Shown here piece after piece: positions 15,001 through 27,600 of a stretch of DNA of 61,309 bases; within the stretch, counting starts at the first letter, position 1, and each line of letters begins with the position of its first letter. The translations under genes and the position numbers were made by a program. Where the stretch lies: assembly GCF_036689865.1 (NCBI RefSeq), contig NZ_JBAHUQ010000023.1:11051-72359 (forward strand), in the 5' to 3' direction. The DNA is from Magnetococcus sp. PR-3 (lineage in GTDB: Bacteria; Pseudomonadota; Magnetococcia; Magnetococcales; Magnetococcaceae). The notes under the pieces are model-generated. The model was not told where the DNA came from. It saw only the letters and a program-made list of their open reading frames with translations, and did not search any database.

Positions 15001-15640
15001 CCGCAAAGACCGTTGCATTGTTGGGCGTACCGTTTAAGCCCGAGGCCGACTCATCCACAATTTGATCCGCCGCAGCACCATTCATGGCGTAGTAGAGGGT
15101 CAGGTGGTTCTCATTGGTTGGGTCGCTCAGGGGCTGGTCATAGTGGGATTCGATCTCTGTTGAGGTGCGAACGGTATCCCAAATACGCAGATCACCAATC
15201 AAACCGGTAAAGCTGTTGTTGCTGTCCCAGCTACCATCCCCCAAGGTCAGGGTGTGCAGGCTATCGGTTGGGGGGGCAACTTCAAAGCTTTGTGCATACT
15301 GACCATTGAGATAGAGGGTCAGTAGTTCATTCGTACTGTCATAACTACCTGCCCAGTGGTTCCACACCCCCGTTTGGTTGCTGTTGCCATCGCCCAACGC
15401 ATTAAGATCATAACTGACCAGTTGGCCGCCTTGCTCGATCTGGAAGGTGCTACCGTTAAAGCCGATGGAGGTCCAGTTGCTGCCACTACCTTGGTAGACG
15501 GAGAGGATGACATCATTGCCCAGGTCTGCGAGACGCTGTGCCCAGAACTCCCAGGTGAAGTCCCCACCTGCGGTGAGGGTATCCATATTGTCGGTGGTAA
15601 CCGTGGCGCCGTTCTCTAGATACAGAACAGGGTGCAGCTC
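1..15640 (-). repeat. LamG / cadherin-like / beta-propeller super-repeat region
   Basis: LamG-like jelly-roll domains (FDGxxDYA near the start, W.H.A.TYD in the middle, DDIRIWDDVRS near the end) lie at about 1.87-2.55, 4.39-5.08, 7.0-7.69, 9.59-10.23, 12.0-12.69, 13.49-14.2 and 14.97-15.64 kb. FG-GAP/VCBS propellers (GDLDNDGDADLY-type loops) lie at about 0.37-1.45, 2.92-4.0, 5.43-6.6 and 8.07-9.17 kb. The spacers are modules of about 120 aa with NITGSWDS, GTLTLTGTDTL and NDAP motifs. The [propeller-spacer-LamG-spacer] unit recurs every 2.5-2.6 kb (about 850 aa). The last spacer runs off the left edge. Confidence 0.82.
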
Positions 15641-18600
15641 CTCTACGGTATCGGTAACCGTAACTTCTGGCGCATCGTTCACGGCATCAATGGTAATGGT
15701 CTGGCTGACGGTACTGTTGATGGCACCGTAATCATCAGATGCGGTCATGGTGACCTCAACAGATGAGGCCGGATTATCCGACAGCGCCTCGTAGCCCACA
15801 GTCAACAGGGCATCGGTCATGACCGATGTTTCAACAGTCCCGCTCAACGTCAGGGTGCCGGTGGTGGCGTTCCAGCTACTGGCAATCCCGTTCATATCCA
15901 TGAAGCTGAGCTCATGCTCCCCTTCTACATACCCTTCTATCTGAAGGGTGAGGGAGGTGATGAAGCTATTATTATCCGTATCAATAACCGCGGTGCCAGC
16001 AAACGGATAGGTGATGCCGTATCCTTCCGTATGGACAACACTGCCGGTGACCGGATAGATCTCAGGGACGTCATTGGCGCCATAGATGTCAAAGTGACCA
16101 TCCCCAACGGTGCTGCCCCCTTCACTGTCCTCAATGGTGTAGTTGAAGTAAATGATGGCGTACTCACCATTGGCCAGATCCTGATAGAAGGCCGCGGGGG
16201 TGAAGCTCCAGGTGCCATCACCATTGTCCCCCAAGCTCCCGGTAGTGGCATCCAGCAACGACACATCCACCACCGTCAGGTCCAAACCTTCGGGGTCATA
16301 GTCGTTGCTCAGCAGATCAGCCCCCACGATGGTGATAGAGGTGTCATCTTCCGAGATGGCGTAGCTGTCATAACCGGTCTCAACCGCCTCGTTCACATTA
16401 CCGACATTAAAGGTAAAGGTCTGGGTGTAGGGCAGGTTGGAGCCAGGCGCACGAACCTCAATATCCACCGACAGGGTCGCTGTGGTCTCATAGTCCAGGG
16501 CGGCCCCAGGGACCAGCTTGAGTTGACCATTTTCAATGGTAAACAGGGCGGCATGGTCACCCCCTGCAATGGTGTAGTTGGGGGTGTGGCCCTCTGGATT
16601 ACCCGAGACGAAGCTACCCACGGTATAACCCATGCTGGTGTCGATATCTTCCGACAGGGTCGTGGAGCCTTCCAGCGCTAGACTCTCAAAGGGCGAGCGG
16701 CTGTTTAGGGTGTTCTCAAAGTGGGCGCGGGCCTCGGTTTCACTGATCAGGGAGAGCGGTGTGCCGGGCTCGCCCAGATCGGTCAAGAAGCCGTTCAACG
16801 TGGTGTCGTTGGAGAAGTTATCCACGGTTTGGTTAAAGTCGATGGTCAGGCTCTGTGCCTGACTGCGGGCATCGTCACTGATGGTAATACCGTTATCGGG
16901 GTCGCCATCTTCATCAATGGTCTGCAGGAAGCGCAGAATGTTGGTGACGGCATCATCCGACAGGCCATCAAAATCATCCGGCGTAACCACACCGCCACCG
17001 GTGGCACTACCCAGGGTGATCGTACCAAGGGAGAAGGTAACATCCTCACCATCGCGGTAGTAGTAGGTACCATTGGCATCGGTGGTGCCGCTTTGGGTGC
17101 TGCTGGTAAAGGTGATGTTTTGCACCGCTTCATCCACAAACTCACCATCGCGGATGATATCGATGTTAAAGGTCATATCCGTGGCTATGCCGGAGCTGTC
17201 GGTCGCGGTCAGCACCAGGGTTAGTGCCTCGGCATCCTCTTCGGTCACGCCATAAAGGTCCAGCGCTGAGCTATCAAAGCTCAGCCATGTGGGCAGGTCA
17301 CTGCCATCACTCTGTGCAATAGAGTAGGTCAGGGTGTCGCCGGTATCATAGTCATCAAAATAGCCGCTGAGGGAGAGACTGAAGTCCAGGTTCTCCGTCG
17401 CGTCAACCGTACCTACCGAACCCAGCAGGATGGGGGCTTCGGCTTCATCGGAAATGGAGAGAGTCACGGTTTCGGTGACATGTTCGCCGTAGGTATCGCT
17501 CACCATGATTTCCAGGGTGTAGCTGCTCAGCGTCTCATAGTCGGTCTCAACCAGGGCGTTCAGGTAGAGCGTGCTGTCGATAATGGTAAACAGGTCATAG
17601 CCGGTGCCCCCAGTGAGGGCAAAACTATGGCTGTCGCTGTAGTCCTCATCAATGGCGCTTAAGGTGGCCACCGAGACCAGTGCGTCTACCGCACCACTGT
17701 CGCCGCTTTCAGCCAAGCTATCGTTGCTTAAGCTAACGCCGGTGGGGGCTTCGTTAACGTTGTAGACATAGATGCTAAAGCCTTCTGTCAGCTCGAGATT
17801 GGTTGAGTCTGTCGCGGTGACCGTAAAGTCCAGATAAGCGAGGCTTTCATGATCCAGGTCCACACCGGCGTTCAGGTAGAGCGCCGTACCATCCAAGTAA
17901 AAGAGGTCAGCATCGTCGCCACTTAGGGTCAGGGTGTGGCTGTCCCCATCATCTGGATCTATAACGTAGTAATTGCCCAACCATGTGGCGCTGCTGGTGT
18001 CCAGATCCTCAGCAATAGAACCACTGCCATCAAAGTAAATGTCGGTGGGGGCTTCATCAATATCCACCACATCCAGGCTCAAGGTGGCGGTGTTGGACTC
18101 TGCCCCGGCGGTATCGATCACCTGCCAGGTGAAGCTGGTGGTGCCGGTCCAGTCACTGTCCGGTATAAAGCTGAGATATCCGATCTCCGCCAAGGTCATG
18201 GTGTTGTTAACAGCCAGGGAGGCTTCGGTAATGGCCACACCCGCGATGTAAAGATCACCGTCCGATGGCAGGCTTTGTAAAACGATGGTACCGATGGTGT
18301 CGCCATCTTCATCACTAAACAGATCGGTAACGTCTGATTCACTGAAGATGTACGAGGTGTCCTCGGTCACGGTCAGGGTATCGTCCGTAATAACCGGGGC
18401 ATCGTTGGCGTCGGTTATCGAAATAGCGATGCTCTCGGCTATGGTCAGCCCTGGGGAACCGCTGTCGGTGGCGGTAATGGTGACATCCAGCGAAGGGTTG
18501 GTCTCATAATCCAGGGCGCTATCTGCTTTAAGGTAGAGATCGGTATTCACAACCTCAAACAGGTCGGCATCGTCCCCACTCAGGGTAAAGCTGTGGCTGT

Positions 18601-21600
18601 CGCCACTGTCTGGATCCACAACCGCAAAATTAGAGGCGACCAATAGCGCGCTGCTGGTATCCAGATCTTCACCCAAGATGGTGACATCCTGATCCAGGGT
18701 AAAGGCGGTGGGGTAGTCGTTGGCCCCGGTCACCACAATACTCAAGGTGACGGTGTTGGACTCCGCCCCAGAGGCATCGGTGACCATCCAATCAAAGCTG
18801 GTGCTACCCGACCATTCGCTGTCTGGGGTAAAGGTCAGGTTGCCGATGTCGGCCAGATTGATATCCGGATCACTGGCCAAAAGGGCATCGGTAAACGCCT
18901 CACCATTCAAATAGAGGGTGCCGTTCTCAGGTAGGGAGACAAGGGTCACTGTGCTGGGGTCACCCCCATCTTCATCACTGACCAGGCTGGTAATGTCATC
19001 TATGGCAAAGGTGTGGCTCTCATCTTCAAACAGCTCCAGGGTGTCGGCTTGCGCCGTGGGGGCGTCATTGGTGTTGTTCACGGTGATCTGGAAGACATCA
19101 CTGGTGCTCAGGCCGTCGCTATCAGAGGCGAAGACTTTAAGCGCAATGGCTCCGACATCCTCATTGGCGGGGGTGCCGCTAAAGGTGGCGGTGGTGGTAT
19201 CAAAACTCAACCAACTGGGCAGATCATTGCCATTGGCCAAGGTGGCGCTGTAGGTCAGGGTGTCGCCGTTGCCGTCCGAGAAGTAGCTGGCGACGGAGAA
19301 ATCCATCGCTTCATCTTCATTGGTGGTGACATCCACAATATCTGCACTGAGCTCAGGGGAGACATTGGACTGTTCAACGGTCAGGGTAAAGCTGTCATCG
19401 GTCGATTCAAAACCGTCTGAGGCGATAACCTTGATCTCAAAAGTACCGCTATCTGCGGTATCTGGGGTGCCGCTAAAGGTCAGGGTGGCGGCTTCAAACG
19501 CCAACCAATCCGGCAGTTCGGTATCGTCAGCCAGGGTTGCGGTGTAGCTGAGCTCGGTATCGCTGTCGATATCACTAAAGGTACCGCTATCGAGCGTTTT
19601 GCTATAGGCCACGCCGGTAAGCAGTGTTTCATCAAAGGACTGCTCGTCCAGGGTGACGGAGACCACAGGGGCATCGTTAACATTTTCTACCGAGATGTTA
19701 AAGATGTCGGAGATCGGTTCACCGCTCTCATCGGTGGCGGTGACCTTAATGCTGATCTCACCAATATCATCGTTGGTGGGGGTGCCGCTAAAGGTAATGG
19801 TTGTGCTGTCAAAGCTTAACCAGCTGGGCAGCGCGTTGCCATTGGCCAACGTGGCGGTGTAGGTCAGGGTGTCGTCGGTATCGTCATCGATAAAGCTATC
19901 AATGGCAAAGGTGTAGCTGAAGGCACTATCTTCACCGGCTGTTTGGTTCTCCAGTGCGCGATGCACCGTCGGTGCCGTGTTGCTGTCCTTCACTTCAATA
20001 GTCAGGGTGTCGCTGATCGCCTCACCACTGCTATCGGTAGCGGTAACGGTGACGGAAATAGCGCCCGTATCGCTGCTGGTTGGAACACCACCAAAGGTAC
20101 CGGTGGCACTATCAAAGGCCAGCCAGTCCGGTAGGTCAGCACCCCCCTCCAGGGTGGCGCTGTAGGTGATCTCATCATAGAAGTCCGCATCATCAAAGGT
20201 GCCATCGGGAATACCAAACTCAAAACCCTGGCTGGTTAGGGCAACCTGGTTTTCCAAATCTTCAACCAAGATTGGTGCGTCGTTAACATCGTTAACGATA
20301 ATGCTAAAGGCTTCCACCGTATAAGCACCATCAGGGTCGGTGGCGGTGACCTTAACGGTCACAGTGCCGACATCGGCATCATCCGGGGTACCACTAAACG
20401 TGGTGCCATCAAAGGAGAGCCAATCTGGGAGGTCATTGTCATTAACCAGGGTGGCGCTGTAGGTCAGGGTGTCGCCATCGGCATCGCTAAAGGCATCGGT
20501 TGGGATGGCGTAGCTAAAGCTGCTGTTCTCGGTGACGATCTGGCTGACCAAGCCCTGGTCAACATCGGGTGCATCGTTGGCGTTGAGAATTTCAATGGTG
20601 AAATCCTGCTGAACAAATTCACTGCCACTGTCTGTGGCGGTAACACGCACGCTCAGGGCGCCTGAATCCGTACTGCTTGGCACACCGGAGAAATAACCGG
20701 TGGCAGCATCAAACGCCAGCCAGCTTGGCAGGTCTGAGCCATCCACCAGTGTGGCGCTCAGGGTCAGGGTGTCATCCACATCCTCATCGGTAAAGGCTGT
20801 GCTATCTACCGCATACTCAAAATAGCTGTCGGTCTGGGTGCTGGCCCCTTCCAGTGTGGTGCCAATGGCGGGGCCATCGTTGCTGTTTTCCACAATCAGC
20901 ACAAAGTTATTGGCGGTCCGCTCGCCACTGTCGTCGGTGGCGATCACTTTAACGGTAAGCTCACCCACATCATCGTTGGTGGGGGTGCCGCTAAAGATGC
21001 CGCTGCTGCTGTCAAAACTAATCCAATCCGGCAGATCGTGACCACTGACCAGGGTGGCGCTGTAGGTCAGGGTGTCGCCATCGGCATCGGTAAAGGTGTC
21101 GCTGGGGATGGTAAAGCTGAAGCTGGAATCCTCAGTAGCGGTACGGTCAGCCTCACTCACCGCGCTGTTGGCCATAATCGCCGTGGTTACCGTTGGCGCT
21201 GTGTTGGGATCAATGGCGGTAATTACAAAGGTGTCAGAGATCGACGAGCTACCATCCGTGGCGGTAACACGGACGGTAATGGCGCCGAGGTCAGACTCGG
21301 TCGGGGCACCGGTAAAGATGGCGCTGTCTGGATCAAAGTAGATCCAATCCGGCAGCGCATTGCCATTGGAGAGTGTCGCGGTGTAGGTCAGGGTGTCGTT
21401 CAGGTCGGCATCGGTAAAGGTGCCTTCAGGCAGTTCAAAATCAAAGCCTTGATTTTTCTCCGCATACTGATCGCTGATCTCGGTGACCAGAACCGGTGCA
21501 TCATTCTCCGGGTTAACGGTGATGTAGAACAGGCTGGAACCACTTAACCCTTCATCATCGGTGGCGGTCAATTTGACCTGCAGGGTACCCTCATCCCCAT

Positions 21601-24600
21601 CACCCGGTGTACCGGAGAAGGTCAGGGTGTCGGCATCAAAGTGCAGCCAGTCGGCCAGTTCGTCCCCACCTTGGGTGGTGGCGGTGTAGGTCAGGGTATC
21701 CCCTTGATCATCCACAATGGTGCTGCTGGAGACGGTCAGGAAGAAGCCAGCATCCTCACTGACGGTCTGGTCGGCCACATCCGCTGTAAAGTAGGGGGCG
21801 GTGTTCAGGGTGGCCACGTTCAAGGTGAAGTTGGCGGTGGTGGTGGCCCCCGCACTATCTTCTGCCGTGACGGTAATGTCGTAACTGTTGGCTTCGTTGT
21901 CTGGAACAATACCGTAAAAGATGCCGCTGTCGCCATCGAAGGAGAGCCAGGATACACCACTTAAGAGGGAGGTGGCGTCGGTCATGCCGGCGGTCAGGGT
22001 CAGGGTGTCCCCTTCATCTACATCATTAAACAGCGTGGAGGAGAGCTCCAGGAAGAAGCTTTCGCCCGAGATCGCATTTTGTGTACCGATCTCACCGGTC
22101 GTGGTGGGGCCGTCGTTGCTGTTATTGATGGTCAGGGTAAAGTTCTGAACCACAAAGGCCCCAGCGGTATCGGTGGCGGTCACTTTTACCGTAAAGGTGC
22201 CTACATCATCATTATCCGGGGTGCCGGTAAAGGTGCCGGTGTCGGCATCAAAACTCAACCAATCCGGCAGGCTGCCCCCATCTAGCTGGGTGGCGGTCAA
22301 GGTGAGGGAATCCCCACTGCTGATATCCGCATCGCTAAACATGTCGCTGGGCAAGGTGTAGCTATAGAGCGCATCTTCCGTCGCATCATCCGCTGCGGAC
22401 ACGATGGTGCCTTTGGTGGGGGTATGGTTCAGGGCCTCCACGGCGATGGCAAAGGTATCACTCACCGTCGCACCGCTGGTATCGGTGGCGGTAACCTTGA
22501 CGGAGATGGTGGTGTCGCTGTCACTGGTGCTGGGGCTGCCGTACAGCGTGCGGGTGGCGCTATCAAAGGTCAACCAGCTGGGCAGTTCACCGCCGGTACT
22601 TAAGGTGGCGGTGTAGGTCAGGGTGTCATCGGTATCGCTATCGCTGAACAGACCGTCGGCATAGACAACCTCAAACGACTCCCCTTCATACACGGTACGG
22701 TCGGACTGACCGGCGGACAGTGTTGGGGCGTCATTCACATTGGTCACGGTCAGGGTCAGGATGTCGGACTTAGAGAGACCCGCATTGTCCGTGGCTGTGA
22801 TGGTGATGTAGGTATCCCCCACCTCACTCTGCGTTGGGGTGCCGGTGATGGTCCGGGTGGCGGCATCAAAGGTCAACCAGCTGGGTAGATCGCCACCACC
22901 GGTGGCTGAGGCCGAGTAGGTTAGCGTATCGCCACTGTTGGCATCACTAAAGCTGTTGCTGGCAATTTTGTAGCTAAAGCTGTTGTCCTCAACAATGGTC
23001 TGGGAACCCACAGCATTCGCCAGGGTTGGGGCCACGTTGGGGTCGGATGAGGTTAAGACAAACAGATCGGATATAGAGGCCCCGGCAACATCGGTGGCGG
23101 TGACCACAATGTTGTAGGTTCCTGCATCCGAGCTGGTGGGCACGCCGGAGAGCAAGCCGGTGTTTGCATCAAAGGTCAACCAGCTGGGTAGATCGTTACC
23201 CGAAGCCAGTGTGGCGCTATAGGTCAGGGTGTCGCCGCTGTCCACATCGCTAAAGTGATCGCCATCCAGATAGAGCTGTAGGGCATCCCCTGTTTCAACC
23301 GTTTGATCGGCAATCTCAGTGGTCACCGTGGGGGCGTCGTTCACATTACTAATGGTCAGGTCAAAGCTCTCATGGATCTCTTCACCACTAGCATCGCTGG
23401 CGGTAATCTTAAGATTAATGACCCCAACTTGATCATTGGTGGGGGTGCCCGTCAGGGTGTTGGACTCACTATCAAAGCTCAGCCAGGAGGCCCCGGTAGA
23501 GAGCGCCGTACCATCTTGCATGGTCACGGTCAGGGTTAGGGTATCACCATCAGCATCGTAGAAGGTGTTAGATGGAATAAGCAGGGTCAGGGCGCTATCT
23601 TCCGTGGCGCTCTGGCTGCCGATTTCACTGCTCACAATCGGTGCTACGTTGGGGTCGATGACCTCCATCTGGAAGTAGTCAGAGGTGCTGGCTGAGTTGC
23701 TGTCCGTTGCCGTGACTTTAATGGTAATGATACCGGCATCCGCACTGGTGGGGTTGCCCTGGAAGAGGCGGCTGGCCTCATTAAAGCTGATCCAGGTGCT
23801 GCTCAGGGCGTCACCATTGGCCAACGTGGCGCTGTAGGTGATGCTGTCATCGGCATCACTATCCACAAACAGGCTGTCACTGAGCTGGAAGGTGAAGGCG
23901 TCATCCACATCGGCCCGCTGGTCAGCAATGGCTGTGATCAGGGTGGGGGCGTCGTTGACGTTCCCAATCTCAATTTTAAAGACATCGGAGACGCTCAGGC
24001 TGCCACTGTCGGTGGCGGTAACCTTAAGGGTCAAGGTGCCCACATCATCGTTGGTGGGGGTGCCGCTAAAGCTCAGGGTTGCACTGTCAAAGGTCAGCCA
24101 GCTGGGTAGGGCGTTGCCGTTAGACTGGGTCACCGTGTAGGTCAGGGTGTCATCGGTATCGCTATCGGCAAAAACCCCTGAGCCCAGCTTTAAGTCAAAG
24201 CTGGCATCTTCCGTCGCGGTTTGATCGGCAACAGCAGCGGCGATGGTCGGTGCATTGTTCACCGCTGTAACGTTGAGCTCAAAACTGGTTGAGATGCTGG
24301 CGTTGCCGGTGTCTGTGGCGGTGACCTTGACCACAATGGTGCCTTCGTCGGTACTCTCTGGGGTACCAGAGAAGGTACGCGAAGCGGCGTCGAACTCCAA
24401 CCAATCAGGCAGGCTGTTCCCATTGGGCAGGGTGGCGGTGTAGCTCAAACTGTCGCCACTATCCAGATCCCCAAAAATGCCCTCACTAAACTGGTAGAGG
24501 AAGCTACCATCGGTATTGGCGGACTGATCGGTAATCCGGGTGATGACGTACGGGTTATCATTGCTGTTATCAATGGTCAGGCTAAAGAAGTCACTGATAT

Positions 24601-27600
24601 GCGCACCGCTGGGATCCGTAGCGGTGACCTTAATGGTGATCTCCCCCACATCATCGTTGGTGGCGGTTCCGCTGAAGGTTTGGGAGTCAGCATCAAAGCT
24701 CAACCAGCTAGGCAGGCTGGTATCATTGAGCAACGTAGCGGTGTAGGTCAGCGTATCACCATCGGCATCACTAAAGGTGCCGCTGGGCAGCGAGAAGACA
24801 AAGGAGCTGTCTTCTGTAGCGGTACGATTTGCGGTGGTGGAGCCTGTCTCAATGGCCTCGGCCACCGTGGGGGCATCATTGGGATCAATGACATTGACCG
24901 AAAAGAGATCAGAGGCCGTCGCGGTGCCATCGCTGGCCGTCACCTTAAAGGTGTAGGCGGTTTCACTATCTGGGGTGCCACTAAAGGTGCGGGTGTCGGC
25001 ATCAAACACCAACCAACTGGGTAGGGTGGTGGTGCCGTCAATGCTCACCTGTTCCACGCTGTAGCTCAGAACATCGTTCACATCCGCATCTGAGAAGCTG
25101 CTGCTGTCAAAGGTGTACTCAAAACGGGTGTTGATATCCACCGTCTGGTCCACCAAGGCGGTGTCCAGGGTGGGAATATCGTTCACTTCGCTCACGGTCA
25201 GGGTAAAGGTGACCGAGGCGGTTGCGCCATTGGGGTCGCTGGCGGTGAGTTTAATGGCGGTACTGTCGGCATCGCCATCACCTGGTGTGCCGCTGAGCAA
25301 GCCGGTGCTGCTATCAAACGTTAACCAGGTGGGCAGGGTGCCCGCGCTGGATACACTGGTGGCGGTGTAGGTCAGGATGTCGCCATCACCATCGGTGAAG
25401 ATACCGGCACTACCGATCTGCAAGGAGTAGGCTTCATCTTCCGTAATGGTTACATCGGAGATTGCCGTCTCATCTGCTTCAGGAGCATCGTTGGTGGCGG
25501 TAACCGTCAGGGAGAAGGCGGAGGAGGCGGTCGCACCAATACTGTCAAAGGCTGAAAGATGAATGATTGATTGACCCGCGTCACTCCCTGTTGGGGTGCC
25601 GGTGAAGGTGTTGGTGCTGATATCAAAGGTCAGCCAGCTGGGCAGGCCGGTGGCACTGACCGAGAGGAAGTCGTCTGTATCGGCATCGGTAAACTCACCG
25701 GTGGGGATGGTGTAGCTAAAGGGCGTACCCTCGGTGGCGGTCTGTGAGGTAACCAGACCATGGGCGAGGGGGGCGTCATTGATATCAGCCACCTCAAAAC
25801 TAAAGGCGGCGGAACCCGACAGGTTGCTGGTATCGGTGGCGGTTACCTTAATGTTGACGGTGCCGGTCTCATCATTACCTGGTGTGCCGCTAAAGGTGCG
25901 GGTGTCGGCATCAAAGGTGAGCCAGGTGGGGAGCGCGCTGCCGTTGATCTGCGTGGCACTATAGGTGAGGGCGTCGCCCTGATCGTCGGTAAAGGTATCG
26001 GCGGCAAAACGGAAGCTGAAGCGGCTGTCCTGAGTGGCCGAAATACTGTCGAAGGCGCTCTCGTTGGCCACATAGGGCTTGGTGTTGGGGGTGGTGACGG
26101 TAATGTCAAACACCTCAGAATCACTCGAGCCAGCGCTATCTGTTGCCGTCAGAATAATGCTGGTGGTTCCGGCATTGGTGGTGGCTGGGGTGCCACTGAA
26201 CAGACCGGTGTCGGCATCAAAGTTCAACCAACCGGTGGTGGAGAGGCTGTCCCCATTGGCCAAGGTGGCAGACAGGGTCAGGATGTCGCCATTATCAATA
26301 TCGGTAAAGGTGCCGCTGGCCAGCTCAAAGATAAAGTTTTCATCACTTTCCGTGGTCTGGTCCGCGACGGACAAGGCCAGGGTCGGGGCATCATTGATGT
26401 TCACCACTGAGAGCGAGTCGGTCTTGCTACCCACGGTGTTGCCGGTGCTATCTTTGGCGATAAATTTCAGCGCTATGGTGCCGACATCGCCATTGGCCGG
26501 TGTACCGGTAAAGGTGAAGGTGTCGGTATCAAAGGTCATCCAGCTGGGTAGGGCGCTACCATCGATCTGGGTGACGCTCATGGTGCTGGCGCTGGTGTCG
26601 CTGGTGATGTCTGTCAGCAGCACACTGTAGGAGAAGGGGGCATCCTCAATGGCCAGCGGGCTGTCATCGCCATTGGTGGAGAAGACACCAAAGCCAGAGG
26701 TCTCGCTCAGACCGTCCAGGGTGGAGACAAAGTGCTCCCACGCCGCTTCATTACTCACCGACAAGCTGCCACCGGCACCGGCGTTGGTCAGGTAGGTGGT
26801 CAGGGTGGTGTCGGCGGCGAAGTCGGCTACCGATTGGTTAAAGTCAATGGTGATACCGGTTGCGGCATCAATGGCATCCTGGTTGATCTCAATACCATCT
26901 TCGGCATTGCCATCTTCATCCAGCGTTTGCAAGAAACGCAGAATGTTGGTGACCTCATCCAGATCCCCATCCGTCACAAAATCCAGAGGGGTAATGATGC
27001 TGCTGGCAGCAACCTCACCCAGTACGATATCCCCAATGGAGAAGGAGACCGTGTTGCCCGAGGCGTAGTTAAACTGACCGCTGGTGTCGGTGGTGCCGGT
27101 CGAGAGGGTGGTGCCTTCACTATCTTTAAGGGTGTAGGTAACGCCAATAACCTCACTATCCACAAACGCCCCGGTGAAGGTCTCGGAGACCAGCAGCTCA
27201 AAGGCGTCGGATACCGTTTCACCACTCTCATCGGTGGCGGTTAGGCGAATGACCACACCCCCCTTATCGGTACTGGCAGGGGTGCCGGTAAAGGTGGCGG
27301 TGTCGGCATCAAAGGTTAACCAGCTGGGCCAGGTGCCGGTCCCGACCAGGTTGGCCGAAATGCTCAGGCTATCCCCCGCGTCGACATCTGCAAACGTAGT
27401 GCCGGAGACTTCATAACGGAACGCCTCGCCCTGAACCACTTCCTGGTCCACGGCGCCTTGATCCACCGTTGGGGCATCGTTGACGTTGCTTACATTAATG
27501 GTCTGGGTTTGGGAAACCGACGCGCCGGACTTATCTGTGGCGGTAATGATGACACTGGTGGTGCCGACATCCCCATTGGCAGGGGTGCCAGTCAGCAGGC

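Noticed and set aside
15914-16681. 255-aa plus-strand open frame
   Set aside because: It is antisense to the giant gene. The minus-strand frame translates into recognisable cadherin-like modules, while this one has no domain.
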